64,000 nucleotides of DNA, taken from contig JAFZOG010000072.1 in NCBI GenBank assembly GCA_017550745.1, positions 1-64,000 of the forward strand, written 5' to 3'. Position 1 is the stretch's first letter; each line of letters starts with the position of its first letter. Made by a program: the position numbers and the translations under genes. The notes under the pieces are model-generated. The model was not told the DNA's origin. It did not search any database and saw only the letters and a program-made list of their open reading frames with translations. Source of the DNA: Clostridia bacterium. GTDB taxonomy: Bacteria; Bacillota; Clostridia; Christensenellales; Aristaeellaceae. Of this stretch, positions 1 through 8,605 are shown one piece after another.

Positions 1-472
1 CCTGATCTCCTTTGGCTCCTGCTATTGGGGAAAGGGGCTTTTTATGCTCTTTTTGCCTCTTCTTCGGCTTTTCTGTTCTTGTTCAAATGGGGGCTGTGAT
101 TCAGCCAGTGGCTTTCTGCCTTTTTTCACAGCCCCTTTCGCTTTACTACGAAGCCGAAGGCTGAGTAGTAACCATCAGCCAGCTACGATTCAGGTATTCC
201 TGGGGAAACCGAGCGCTTCGGCCCCAAAGAAGGTTCCACAGGAAAACTTGAATCGCAGCCAAACTGTGCGTATTCCGCCAAATCATCATTTTTCAGCGCG
301 CGTGTCTTGCCCGCCCCGCTTTTTTGTGTATAATGAAAAAGGGACAAAGCCGCGCCGGGCGCTTTGACCCTTCAGCCCGGAAAGGATACCATAGCCCTTT
401 TTTCAACGGCAGGAGTTTTGTTTCTTTCCCGGCATCCGTCCGCATTTCAACCGAAGGAGGGCAAAGCGCGCC
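1..472. other. Intergenic leader region before the AEC carrier gene
   Basis: I see no convincing gene here. Positions 91-172 contain an inverted repeat (GGGGCTGTGA and TCACAGCCCC) with a loop rich in T and C, which could be the terminator of a gene left of the window. Positions 196-242 hold a decayed copy of the GGGGGAAACC hairpin family described elsewhere in this window. A promoter candidate lies at 307-334. Open frames in this stretch lack ribosome binding sites and recognisable protein content. Confidence 0.5.
307..334 (+). promoter_or_regulatory. Candidate sigma-A promoter for the AEC carrier gene
   Basis: TTGCCC at 307-312 and TATAAT at 329-334 are separated by 16 bases. The predicted transcript would have a leader of about 130 bases before the start codon at 473. 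Confidence 0.6.
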
Positions 473-1399
473 ATGATTGCCATCCCGCTTGCCAAAAAGA
501 TCGCCGAACTTTTCCTGATTCTGTTTGCCGCCGCCGCGCTGGTGAAGGCGGGGATTTTAAAGACGGAAAACAGCAAGGTGCTGTCCAGGCTGTCGCTTTA
601 CTTTGTGACGCCGTGCGTGGTCTTCAACTCATTTTTGAAGGAGCTCACGCCGGAGATCACCCGGGGACTGCTGACTGCCGCCGCGCTGGCCGCTGGCTTT
701 CAGGCGCTTTTTTTTCTGATCGCGGCAGTGCTTCGCCGCCTCTGGAAGGCGACGGAGGTGGAGCGGGCGTCCGTCGTTTTTACCAACGTCGGCAACCTGG
801 TCATTCCGCTGGTCGCCTTTGCGAAGGGGCAGGACTGGGTGATCTATACCAGCGCTTATATCCTGGTGTTTAATCTGCTGTTCTGGACCATGGGCGTGCG
901 GATGTTTGACAGCGAAAACGCGCTGAACCTGAAAAAGGTGCTGCTGAACCCCAACCTGCTGGCGACCGCGGCGGGCCTGGTCATGCTCTTTGCCCGCATC
1001 AAGCTGCCGGAGCCGGTGGCCTTGGCGTTCAGCGACGTTGCGGCCATGATCGGGCCGCTGACCATGATGATCACCGGCATGGTGGTGGGCGGGATGACCT
1101 TCCGGGGGATGTTTGCCAACCGCAGGGTGTTCGGCGTGCTTTTTTTCCGCATGATCCTCGCCTCCGGGCTGGCGGTGCTTGCCGCCGTCCTGATTGCCCG
1201 GGTGCTGCCGGTGGATAAGTCCATCGTGCTGATCCCGCTGCTCGGCGCCCTCGCCCCATCCGGCTCCAACATCAACCAGATGGCCATCCTCTACAATAAG
1301 GATGCCCAGTATGCCTCGGCCATCAACGTGCTGACCACCCTGTCCTGCATCGCCACCATCCCCCTGTGGGTAATGGTGTTTGAAGCGCTGGCCGGGTAA
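473..1399 (+). CDS. AEC family (auxin efflux carrier type) transporter
   Basis: The 308-residue product is a very hydrophobic membrane protein with about ten predicted transmembrane segments and no signal peptide. The N-terminus (LVKAGILKTENSKVLSRLS, then FVTPCVVFNSF) and the later NVGNLVIPLVAF segment are typical of the AEC/malate permease family. These carriers move small organic acids or related metabolites across the cytoplasmic membrane. The start is ATG with GGAGGG about eleven bases upstream. The gene has its own promoter and converges with the DUF5060 gene, with only two bases between the stop codons. The substrate cannot be read from the sequence. Confidence 0.9.
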   Translation: MIAIPLAKKIAELFLILFAAAALVKAGILKTENSKVLSRLSLYFVTPCVVFNSFLKELTPEITRGLLTAAALAAGFQALFFLIAAVLRRLWKATEVERASVVFTNVGNLVIPLVAFAKGQDWVIYTSAYILVFNLLFWTMGVRMFDSENALNLKKVLLNPNLLATAAGLVMLFARIKLPEPVALAFSDVAAMIGPLTMMITGMVVGGMTFRGMFANRRVFGVLFFRMILASGLAVLAAVLIARVLPVDKSIVLIPLLGALAPSGSNINQMAILYNKDAQYASAINVLTTLSCIATIPLWVMVFEALAG

Positions 1400-1401
1400 A
1401 A

Positions 1402-2940
1402 CTATCCTCTCCTGCGCACAGCCAGCACCGCCAGGTTTTCCTTTCCCGGCAGAAGGAGGGGTGTTTCGCCGGAAGCGTCCTCCCTCAGCGTTTCCCGGGT
1501 CATGTTCCAGACGTCGATGACTTCTACGCGATACCGCTTGTCCTCCGGCAGCTTCAACGTCATTTTTCCGTAGCATTGCAGATCATTGAACCACAGATAG
1601 GCTTCCTCGCCGCAACGGGCCGTCCAGACATGCTCCCCGGCGCAATGGAACCATCTGTCCCGATCTTCCATCCTGCTCAGGCTCGTGAAAAATGCTTTCA
1701 TGACGCCGTCGGCCCCGCTGATGATCCGGTTCATTTCATCCTCGCTCGCGTCGCCCAGGGCCTGCCAGCCGCCGGATACGGGTTCCAGCGGCCCCGGCAG
1801 GCTTTCCATGATCTGACGCAGGAAAGCGATGCGTTTCGGGCTTTCGCCTTTCAGCCTGCCGCCCCTGGCCCACCAGAGGATGCCGTCGTCGGAGAGAAAG
1901 GTTTCCCCATGGGTGCAGTAACCGCCGGAGGCGCAGCAGCGCCAGAAGCGTTTCACCATTTCCTGCCCCGAAATGCTGCCCCAGAAGTGGGGCAGATTGC
2001 CTTCATAGCAGCATTCGTCGATGATCACGGGCTTGCCCCAGGCTTTGATCCACCGGGGGATTTCCGTCAGGGCCTTGGTCTGGATGCAGGCATGGGTCAC
2101 GTTGGGCCTTGAAAAATCCCAAAAGCGCATGCAGTTGTGGTTGGACAGCAAGTGGCGGTAGGGATCGCGGGCCGCCACGTACTCCTCGATTTCTTCCCAT
2201 TCCGCCAGGGTTTTTGCGTCCATGTTCAAATCATATTCGTTGGCAAGCGACCACCAGATATAGGGTTTGGCGGCGAAGCGGCGGAGCAGGTAATCCAAAT
2301 AGCGCAGGTTATCCTCCCGGGGCATTCTGGCAAAGCCCCAGCGGTCATAGGGATGGAACAGGATCAGATCCGCCTGGATCCCCATTGCGCCGATGCGGTC
2401 CAGAATGCTTTCAAAGCGCCGCCAAAAGGCGATATTCGGCCTGTCCGTATCCCAGGCGCCGTCCGGCTTTCGTTCAAAAGCGTAGCAGGGCGGCTCGTTT
2501 TTGTTGTAATCATAATCCTTGGGAAACACGCACAGACGCACCTTATTGAAGGGGGCGTTTTTCAGGGTCTCCAGGGTCTGTTCCACCAGCGCGTCCTCCT
2601 GGGAGGCCAGGGCGTACACCGTGGTGCCGAAGGGCATGAAAAGGGTCCCGTCTTCATATTCAAAATGGGTGCCCACGGCCCGGACCAGCCCGTGATGACC
2701 GTTTGCGCTTTCGCAGGTTTCCTTCCCTTCCGCTTCGATACAGCCGGAAACGCGCCAGTGCCATGTGCCTGCCTGCTCCGGCAGAAAGCGCACCGCGTAC
2801 CGCCCGTCGCCGTCATAAAAGCCTTTGACGGTTTTCACGGTATCGCCGCAGGAAAACTCCGCCGTCAGGCCGATCCGGGCCCACCGGTCTGTCAGGGAAG
2901 CGCCTGAGAAAACGAGTTCAAAGGGTTCATACTGCCGCAT
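1402..2940 (-). CDS. DUF5060 / DUF4038-type glycoside hydrolase-like protein
   Basis: The 512-residue product has no signal peptide, so it is probably cytoplasmic. Residues 1-80 match the beta-sandwich DUF5060 pattern (PFELVFSGASLTD, then EQAGTWHWRVSG). A TIM-barrel-like middle follows, with FMPFGTTVYAL, IWWSLANEYDL and a second acidic strand VIIDECCYEGN; the two glutamates are plausible catalytic acids. A C-terminal beta domain closes the chain. I chose the ATG at 2940 because AGGAGGAAATAAC precedes it; a longer open frame upstream has no such site. Family members act on plant polysaccharide fragments, but the exact activity is unknown. It is monocistronic and convergent with the AEC gene. 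Confidence 0.85.
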   Translation of the reverse strand: MRQYEPFELVFSGASLTDRWARIGLTAEFSCGDTVKTVKGFYDGDGRYAVRFLPEQAGTWHWRVSGCIEAEGKETCESANGHHGLVRAVGTHFEYEDGTLFMPFGTTVYALASQEDALVEQTLETLKNAPFNKVRLCVFPKDYDYNKNEPPCYAFERKPDGAWDTDRPNIAFWRRFESILDRIGAMGIQADLILFHPYDRWGFARMPREDNLRYLDYLLRRFAAKPYIWWSLANEYDLNMDAKTLAEWEEIEEYVAARDPYRHLLSNHNCMRFWDFSRPNVTHACIQTKALTEIPRWIKAWGKPVIIDECCYEGNLPHFWGSISGQEMVKRFWRCCASGGYCTHGETFLSDDGILWWARGGRLKGESPKRIAFLRQIMESLPGPLEPVSGGWQALGDASEDEMNRIISGADGVMKAFFTSLSRMEDRDRWFHCAGEHVWTARCGEEAYLWFNDLQCYGKMTLKLPEDKRYRVEVIDVWNMTRETLREDASGETPLLLPGKENLAVLAVRRRG

Positions 2941-3055
2941 GTTATTTCCTCCTTCATTGGTCCCGCTTCCTGTTCTTATTCGGCGCGGAAGCAGCCGGTT
3001 CCTCTTTTCGGGCATGAATGCTCAGGCGGCCCCGGATAAGCCGTTATAATCCGGG

Positions 3056-3084
3056 TTGACCAAATGACAGAACTTTGATATAAT
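3056..3084 (+). promoter_or_regulatory. Sigma-A promoter of the secreted unknown protein
   Basis: TTGACC at 3056-3061 and TATAAT at 3079-3084 have the ideal 17-base spacer. The start codon lies about 80 bases downstream. Confidence 0.75.
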
Positions 3085-3170
3085 AACAATATGTGGGAAA
3101 ACAAACGCATATCCGGAGCTGAGAGACGTGTTTCAGTTTATTCCACAAAAGCAAAAAGGGAGGAATCACC

Positions 3171-4328
3171 ATGAACAGGAAATGGAATCGAACGGCTTGC
3201 GCAATCATCGCCCTCGTTCTTCTTTGCAGCTGTGCTCTGCCCGTTCTGGCGGAGACGGACGCAACCTTGAACGCGTTCACCAAGTATGCCAAAATGCTGC
3301 GGGGGAAAGGCGCCTCCTTTAAGTACGACGCGCCTGAGGTGTTTGAAGGGAAATCCGTTATCGCGGTATACTATGACCTGGGCGGCGCGCCCCTGGAATT
3401 GTCCACGGAAATCCTGCAGCAGGACGGGGATTACTGGATGATTCCCGAAGAGCTCCTGGCGAAAAACATCAAAGAAGCGGACTGGGCGCTGCTGGTATAC
3501 GGCCTGGATGAGGAATACTATGACAACGACTGGCCGATCACCGTTTACTGCTTTGCTGTGGATGTGAAAAACGGCGTGCAGTACGCGCCTTTTGAAATCT
3601 ATAGCCGCGATACCCTCATCGGGAATGACGAGCGCACCTATGAATTGAACGGAACATTGGCCGGGATGGATGAATTTATCATCTATCAGGCATGGCAAAA
3701 GCAGCATGGCGGCGAGACGGCGCAGCGCCAGGAAAGCGAATGGGAGCCTGAAAAAGAACCTGAAAAAGAGACCAAAGGGGAAAGCGAAAAAGAAAACGAG
3801 ATCGATGAATACTATCAGCAGGCAATGGACTTCCTGAGAGAGGAAAAGTACTACAGCGCCCGTGAAGCCTTCCTTTCAAGCTATACGGACGGCGCTTACG
3901 AGCAGGCCCAGAAGTGCTTAAAGGCCTGGCCGGGCAACGGCGAAGTATGGCGTACCTCCAGCGGGAAGGGGGACAAGTGTGAATTCACCGTCGTGGTGAA
4001 CCAGGACAGCGACCGCGCAATGCTGCTGCGGTTCTACAGAAGGGGTTATCCCATCTCCTTCGTGTTTATCGGCGGCACCGGCCAGGTGAAGATCACCCTG
4101 CCCGAAGGCCTGTATACGGTCAAGAGCGGCGAGGGCTACGATTGGTACGGCTACAAGGAAGCTTTCGGCCGCTACGGCAGCTATGAAACCATGACGTTTG
4201 ACGGCAAGGAAGAAATCAAGCTGGAAGCCGGGCATGCCTACACCCTTACGATCAATACGGACCAGGTCAATCCCGACGCGGATGACGTGGGATCGGAATA
4301 CGAGAGCTGGGAAGGTTTCTGCGAATGA
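3171..4328 (+). CDS. Secreted protein of unknown function with a charged linker
   Basis: I do not recognise a family. The 385-residue product starts with a signal peptide (MNRKWNRTACAIIALVLL then CSCALPVLAE); the two cysteines near the cleavage region leave open lipid attachment at SCA. An N-terminal globular part (about residues 30-180) is followed by a repetitive glutamate/lysine-rich linker (EPEKEPEKETKGESEKE). A helical, TPR-like stretch comes next (YYQQAMDFLREEKYYSAREAF), then a C-terminal beta-rich domain of aromatic and glycine residues. The start is ATG after GGGAGG. It is monocistronic, with a strong promoter upstream and a bidirectional terminator downstream. Confidence 0.8.
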   Translation: MNRKWNRTACAIIALVLLCSCALPVLAETDATLNAFTKYAKMLRGKGASFKYDAPEVFEGKSVIAVYYDLGGAPLELSTEILQQDGDYWMIPEELLAKNIKEADWALLVYGLDEEYYDNDWPITVYCFAVDVKNGVQYAPFEIYSRDTLIGNDERTYELNGTLAGMDEFIIYQAWQKQHGGETAQRQESEWEPEKEPEKETKGESEKENEIDEYYQQAMDFLREEKYYSAREAFLSSYTDGAYEQAQKCLKAWPGNGEVWRTSSGKGDKCEFTVVVNQDSDRAMLLRFYRRGYPISFVFIGGTGQVKITLPEGLYTVKSGEGYDWYGYKEAFGRYGSYETMTFDGKEEIKLEAGHAYTLTINTDQVNPDADDVGSEYESWEGFCE

Positions 4329-4390
4329 TCCGGAAATGGCATGCCGTTTTCCGATAGAACGCATGGGCTGAAAACAGCCTGATGAACATA

Positions 4391-4430
4391 AAAAGCCCCC
4401 TGCCGCAGAAGAGACGCTGCGGCAGGGGAT
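4391..4430. terminator. Bidirectional terminator between convergent genes
   Basis: A perfect 12-bp stem (CCCCTGCCGCAG at 4397-4408, complement at 4417-4428) lies between two converging genes. On the minus strand it is followed by a short T-run. Confidence 0.8.
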
Positions 4431-5090
4431 TTAATCTTCCGCCTGGCCCAGCGCGAAGTAATCCGGCAAAAGCAGAAAGTTTTGCCCTTCGCTGCCCGGC
4501 AAGCGTATAAAATGGCTTTCCGGCCCGGCGTCCTGCCATGCCTTGAAGGCCTGGGATTCCCCGTCTGTCCGGCGGATATTCACCGAGGAACGGGGCTCCT
4601 CAAAGTAGCTGAACAGCACATCCTCATGCAGGGCGATGGACATATACCTGTCGCCCTTCAGCAGTCCCTCTTGCACGATGGCAAAATGATGGTAAACATA
4701 TTCAAACATGTTTTCCGGCTTCAGATACGCGATGCGCCCCCGGCGGCGCAGGGGCGGCGGGTCCCGCCGCCAGTCTTCCGCGCCCCGCGGCTCACAGTGC
4801 CAGTAGATATGATACATCCTTGCCCAGTGATCCAGGCGGTCTTTCTGAGGCCAGGGGGAGAGCAGGGGATCGCATGGAGCCATAAATGCTTCCGGCGGGA
4901 AGATGTCTCCCAATGGCTCATAGTACAGAAAAAGCTGCGGGCCGTAATAAAACAGCGCCGCGGTCATCATTTTTCCTTTGTTGATGAAGTCCTGCGCCTG
5001 CTGCACGCAGGCCTGCAGCGCCGATGCGTCCATATCGCCGCGCAGCTGCGCGCGGTAATGGCAGCGGTAAACGGGCGTGGGTTCCTTCAT
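4431..5090 (-). CDS. Conserved hypothetical cytoplasmic protein
   Basis: The 219-residue soluble product is rich in tyrosine, tryptophan and histidine (for example MYHIYWHCEPRGAEDW and FEYVYHHFAIVQEG) and has no signal peptide or membrane segment. I do not recognise the family. The middle has alternating aromatic and acidic residues, compatible with a compact alpha/beta fold. The start at 5090 has a GGAG motif eight bases upstream and a promoter at 5137-5165. The open frame continues far upstream antisense to the neighbouring hydrolase, but that extension has no start signal and looks non-coding. Confidence 0.75.
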   Translation of the reverse strand: MKEPTPVYRCHYRAQLRGDMDASALQACVQQAQDFINKGKMMTAALFYYGPQLFLYYEPLGDIFPPEAFMAPCDPLLSPWPQKDRLDHWARMYHIYWHCEPRGAEDWRRDPPPLRRRGRIAYLKPENMFEYVYHHFAIVQEGLLKGDRYMSIALHEDVLFSYFEEPRSSVNIRRTDGESQAFKAWQDAGPESHFIRLPGSEGQNFLLLPDYFALGQAED

Positions 5091-5136
5091 TTGGCTTCTC
5101 CTTTTGCTCCGCTGTTTCAGAATCCCTCTGACAGGT

Positions 5137-5165
5137 ATTATAGCAGAAAAAGCGCAGGGCAGCAA
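5137..5165 (-). promoter_or_regulatory. Promoter of the hypothetical gene at 4431-5090
   Basis: On the minus strand TTGCTG (5160-5165) and TATAAT (5137-5142) are separated by 17 bases. Confidence 0.7.
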
Positions 5166-5176
5166 TGCGCCGGAGC

Positions 5177-5205
5177 TTGTGCGGCTGCCATTTTTCCCAT
5201 ATAAC
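5177..5205 (+). promoter_or_regulatory. Candidate promoter of the MBL-fold hydrolase gene
   Basis: TTGTGC at 5177-5182 and TATAAC at 5200-5205 have a 17-base spacer, about 35 bases before the start codon. Confidence 0.5.
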
Positions 5206-5240
5206 AGATGATGAAAAACACAAACCATGGAGGTGCGGGT

Positions 5241-6158
5241 ATGAAAACGGCTATCCCTTATTACAAAGCTGAATCCATCGCTGAAAAAAGCTGGATGATT
5301 AAAAACGGGTTTGTGGACCATTCCTATGCCCTGTGCTATCTTGTGGAAGGCAGGGATTACGCGCTCCTGATTGATTCCATCCTGGGAATGGGGAATCTGA
5401 AAGCGTTTTGCGAGACCCTGACGGAGAAGCCCGTTCTGCTGGTCAATACCCATGCGCATTCGGATCATTTCGGCGGCAATTTCTTTTTCGACAGCTGTTA
5501 TATCCATCATCGGGACATCCGTTTCTTCCAGGACTGCATCGGCGTGAAAAAACAGCGGGTGGCGGACATGGCGAAAGAAATGGCGCTGAAAGCGTATCAG
5601 GATCAGATTGAACCGGATGAGAATTTTACGGACTGGAAGCCAATGAAGGTCTATCCCATCTATGACGGCGATGTGTTTGATCTGGGCGGCCGGAGGATCG
5701 AAGTGGTGGAGGTTGGCGGGCATACGGAAGGCTCGGTGGTCCTCATTGATCCGGCCGCCAGGATCGCCTATTCCGGGGATGCCTGCAACGGCAATACCCT
5801 GCTGGAGTTTGAGAACTCCCTTTCGATCGTCTCCTATATGAAGGCGCTTCTCCGGCTGAAGGAGCATCAAAGCAAGTTTGACAAAATGTACGGCGGGCAT
5901 GAAATCTTTGATTCGTCCATCGTGGATGAAGCCATCGAAACCGTGGGCCGGGTGATCGCGGGAACCGACGACCGCGTTGAAAGGACCGGTATAATGGGTT
6001 ATCCGGTGTATTATGCCGCGGAAAAGGTGAAGGACGGCTATGAGCGCGCGGACGGAAAGCGGTTCAATATGAGCTATCTTCCCGATAAAATCCTGAAGCC
6101 GGAAAACCAAGGGCAAATCATTACGCTGAGGCAGCGGGAAAACCCGCCGGGGCAATAA
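5241..6158 (+). CDS. MBL-fold metallo-hydrolase
   Basis: The 305-residue product is a metallo-beta-lactamase-fold enzyme. The zinc-binding motif NTHAHSDHFGG (HxHxDH) is followed by the later ligands GGHTEGSVVL and YSGDACNG and a C-terminal GGHE. Such enzymes hydrolyse thioesters, lactones or similar esters; the substrate is not visible. I chose the ATG at 5241 (GGAGGTG five bases upstream) over an ATG at 5208 that has no ribosome binding site. The small membrane protein gene follows 34 bases downstream and may be co-transcribed. Confidence 0.9.
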   Translation: MKTAIPYYKAESIAEKSWMIKNGFVDHSYALCYLVEGRDYALLIDSILGMGNLKAFCETLTEKPVLLVNTHAHSDHFGGNFFFDSCYIHHRDIRFFQDCIGVKKQRVADMAKEMALKAYQDQIEPDENFTDWKPMKVYPIYDGDVFDLGGRRIEVVEVGGHTEGSVVLIDPAARIAYSGDACNGNTLLEFENSLSIVSYMKALLRLKEHQSKFDKMYGGHEIFDSSIVDEAIETVGRVIAGTDDRVERTGIMGYPVYYAAEKVKDGYERADGKRFNMSYLPDKILKPENQGQIITLRQRENPPGQ

Positions 6159-6192
6159 GCGCATCGTATGCCCGGCAGGGAGGGGAACGATA

Positions 6193-6672
6193 ATGAGCAG
6201 CAGGATCACCAGAGACGAGCACGGAAGATACCGTTGGAGCGGCACCGTAGACCGGGGCTACGAGGATAAGGCATGCAAAATCGTTCTTGGCGTATGCGGC
6301 GGGATCTGCGCGTTTTGGATGGCCGTGGGCCTCTTCCTGGGCGGGGAAATGCTGGTCCCGGTCTTCTCGTCCACCGCTGCCGCAATGGCGATTGCCGCAG
6401 GCGTTTGCTGGCTTTTCAAACGGAACGCGGGAAAAAGGAAACAGAGCTACATCATGACCGAAGACAGCGTCCAATTGTACCAGCGAAGGTATTATGCGCC
6501 GTTCACATTCCGCGGCATAAAAAGGGCCGTGGTATATGAGTCCAGGGATATGATCGAGCTGTTTCAGGCTGTGGGCTCCGCTCCGGTATTCACATCGCAT
6601 GAGGACTTTCCTTTTGTGAAGGACTTCATTTTGCAGCGGCTGCCTGATACTGCCCGGGTAGAGTATTGGTAA
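6193..6672 (+). CDS. Hypothetical membrane protein with two transmembrane segments
   Basis: The 159-residue product has a short hydrophilic N-terminus, two adjacent hydrophobic segments (about residues 36-53 and 58-76), then a basic turn (KRNAGKRKQS) and a soluble C-terminal domain of about 80 residues. This layout resembles small PH-like or YcxB-like membrane proteins, but I cannot assign a family. The start ATG has GGGAGGGGAACGATA upstream. It sits just after the MBL-fold hydrolase gene and ends five bases before the convergent btuD gene. Confidence 0.7.
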   Translation: MSSRITRDEHGRYRWSGTVDRGYEDKACKIVLGVCGGICAFWMAVGLFLGGEMLVPVFSSTAAAMAIAAGVCWLFKRNAGKRKQSYIMTEDSVQLYQRRYYAPFTFRGIKRAVVYESRDMIELFQAVGSAPVFTSHEDFPFVKDFILQRLPDTARVEYW

Positions 6673-6677
6673 ATCCC

Positions 6678-7442
6678 CTACGTCCATTGGGACAGCATTT
6701 CCCGCATCCAGGCGTATACGTCCATATCATAAACCCGGCGCAGGTTTTCCGGGGTCATGACGCTGCCGATTTCTCCCTGGGATACGCATTTTCCGCGATG
6801 CATCAGCACCGCGTGGGTGCCGTAGCGCCGGGCCAGGCTCAGGTCATGCACCACGGACAGCACGGCGCGGCCGGGCTCTCTGAGCCATTCCAGAATCAAT
6901 GAAAAAATGCGCTGCTGATACTTGAGATCCAGATGGTTGGCCGGTTCATCCAGGATCAGCACCTGCGGGTTCTGGGCGAACACCTGCGCCAAAAACACCC
7001 GCTGGGTTTCGCCGCCGGAGAGGGTGAGCATGCTGGCGTGGCGCAGTTCATCCAGCCCGGTCAGCCGGAGGGCCTGCTCAACCCGCGCTTTTTCTTCTCC
7101 GTCCCTGCCGGCAAGAAAGCCCGCTTGATAAGCGTAACGCCCCAGGCACACGACTTCCTCCACCGTGTAGGCGTAGCCCACGGTATTTTTTTGCGATAAT
7201 ACGCCGATCCGCTGCGCCCGCTGGGCGGGTTTGAGGGTGCGGATATCCCGGCCCGCCCATTCGATGGACCCGGTATAAGGCACGCCCTGGGCGATGGCTT
7301 CGATGAGGGTGGATTTCCCCGCCCCGTTGGGGCCTGCCAGCATCAGCCATTGACCTTCCCGCAGATGAAAGGTCAGATCGTCCACCGCGGCAAAACTGCC
7401 GTAGCGCACGGTGATATGGTTTCCCGACAGCATCCCCTTCAC
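6678..7442 (-). CDS. btuD: Cobalamin ABC importer, ATP-binding protein
   Basis: The 254-residue ATPase has Walker A (AGPNGAGKST), a signature motif (LSGGETQRV), Walker B (VLILDEPANHLDL) and a switch histidine (SVVHDLSLA). It belongs to the FecE/BtuD group that energises import of iron chelates, haem and cobalamin. The substrate is inferred as vitamin B12 because the operon begins with a cobalamin riboswitch. The likely start is GTG at 7442, sharing four bases (GTGA) with the permease stop; an ATG at 7433 is the alternative. It is the last gene of the operon. Confidence 0.9.
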   Translation of the reverse strand: MKGMLSGNHITVRYGSFAAVDDLTFHLREGQWLMLAGPNGAGKSTLIEAIAQGVPYTGSIEWAGRDIRTLKPAQRAQRIGVLSQKNTVGYAYTVEEVVCLGRYAYQAGFLAGRDGEEKARVEQALRLTGLDELRHASMLTLSGGETQRVFLAQVFAQNPQVLILDEPANHLDLKYQQRIFSLILEWLREPGRAVLSVVHDLSLARRYGTHAVLMHRGKCVSQGEIGSVMTPENLRRVYDMDVYAWMREMLSQWT

Positions 7443-8482
7443 CTGCCCTTCCTGGTGCGGTAGAAAATCATCACAAAAGCCACGGCGCCCACCATGGAGG
7501 TCACCACGCCGATGGACAGCTCAATGGGGCTGAGGAGCGTGCGGGCCGTCAGATCGGCCAGCAGCAGGAAGATGGCCCCGGAAAAGAGGGAGGCGGGCAG
7601 CAGCCGCCTGTGGTTGGGCCCCACCAGCATCCGGGCGATGTGGGGCATCACCAGGCCCACAAAGCTCACCGTGCCGGAAATGGACACACATACACCGATG
7701 AGCATGGACACCGCGACCAGAATGACAAGCTTCACCCGTTTCACATTCACGCCGATGTGCCGGGCGTTGTCCTCGCCGATGGCGAAGGCGTTCAGCTCCG
7801 GGCTCAGGCGAAGGATCACCCCGCCGCACACGGTCAGCGCGACGCACAGCAGCTTCGCCTGGTCGTAATTGACGCCGGAAAAGGAGCCCAGGGTCCAGAA
7901 ATTCAGGGAACGGGTGTGGTCGCTGGCGAAGGTGATGATCAGGGAAATGACGGACGAAATGAACATGGTGAAGATGACGCCGATGAGGATGATGCTGCTG
8001 GTGGCTAAAGAACGATCCAATGCGTAGGCCAGGGAGAGGATCAGCAAAAGCGAACCGAAGGCGAACACCATGGACGTGACCATGATGCCCCCATAGCCGG
8101 AACCGGGCAGGGAAAAGCCCGTGGCCATGGCGATCACCGCGCCCAGCGCCGCGCCGGAGGATACACCCATGGTGGAGCCGTCTGCCAGGGGATTGCGCAA
8201 AAGGCCCTGCATCGCCGCCCCGCACAGGGACAGCGCCGCCCCCGAAAGCGCAACGCAAAGCACGCGCGGGAGCCGCACGTTCAATATGATATTTTTGGCG
8301 GTGTTGTGCGGGACGGGTTTTCCCCGCAGCGCGTTCCATACGGCGGTGACGGTATCCGAAAACGAAATACGCACGCTGCCCACACATACGCATAAGATCA
8401 TCGCAAGCAGCAGTGTGACCGCCAACAGCGCGTAAGTCAGCGGCGTAAACTTTTCCCTTTTCATTGCTCGGGCATTTTTCAT
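7439..8482 (-). CDS. btuC: Cobalamin ABC importer, FecCD-family permease
   Basis: The 347-residue integral membrane protein has about ten hydrophobic segments. Hallmarks of the FecCD/BtuC family are RLPRVLCVALSGAALSLCGA, GLLRNPLADGSTMGVSSGA, and near the C-terminus SFVGLVMPHIARMLVGPNHR, the loop that contacts the ATPase. It forms the translocation pore in the cytoplasmic membrane. It overlaps btuD by four bases and lies 123 bases after btuF, a gap occupied by a hairpin of the GGGGGAAACC family. Confidence 0.93.
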   Translation of the reverse strand: MKNARAMKREKFTPLTYALLAVTLLLAMILCVCVGSVRISFSDTVTAVWNALRGKPVPHNTAKNIILNVRLPRVLCVALSGAALSLCGAAMQGLLRNPLADGSTMGVSSGAALGAVIAMATGFSLPGSGYGGIMVTSMVFAFGSLLLILSLAYALDRSLATSSIILIGVIFTMFISSVISLIITFASDHTRSLNFWTLGSFSGVNYDQAKLLCVALTVCGGVILRLSPELNAFAIGEDNARHIGVNVKRVKLVILVAVSMLIGVCVSISGTVSFVGLVMPHIARMLVGPNHRRLLPASLFSGAIFLLLADLTARTLLSPIELSIGVVTSMVGAVAFVMIFYRTRKGR

Positions 8483-8545
8483 GGCGTCCTCAAATTGAAA
8501 GCATGAAGGTCGTTCGTCCCCTGTATGGTTTTCTTGGAAAGGGGT

Positions 8546-8590
8546 ATGGGGGAAACCGTTCTTTGACCTTCAAAGAACAGTTTCCCCCAG
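8546..8590. repeat. GGGGGAAACC-type dispersed hairpin, copy 2
   Basis: GGGGGAAACCGTTCTTTGA is followed three bases later by its near-complement ending GTTTCCCCCAG. It is intercistronic between btuF and btuC. The same arms recur at 23385-23491, 27696-27740 and 57824-57882. It could act as an mRNA stability or partial-termination structure separating the binding-protein message from the rest. Confidence 0.8.
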
Positions 8591-8605
8591 AAAAATGAAA
8601 AGTGC

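Noticed and set aside
44-873. Small open frames before and overlapping the AEC gene
   Set aside because: They have no start signals or motifs, and one simply overlaps the AEC frame in another phase.
5091-6245. Long minus-strand open frame extending from the hypothetical gene at 4431-5090 across the MBL-fold gene
   Set aside because: It is antisense to a well-recognised enzyme, has no ribosome binding site at its far end and shows low-complexity composition typical of shadow frames in GC-rich DNA.
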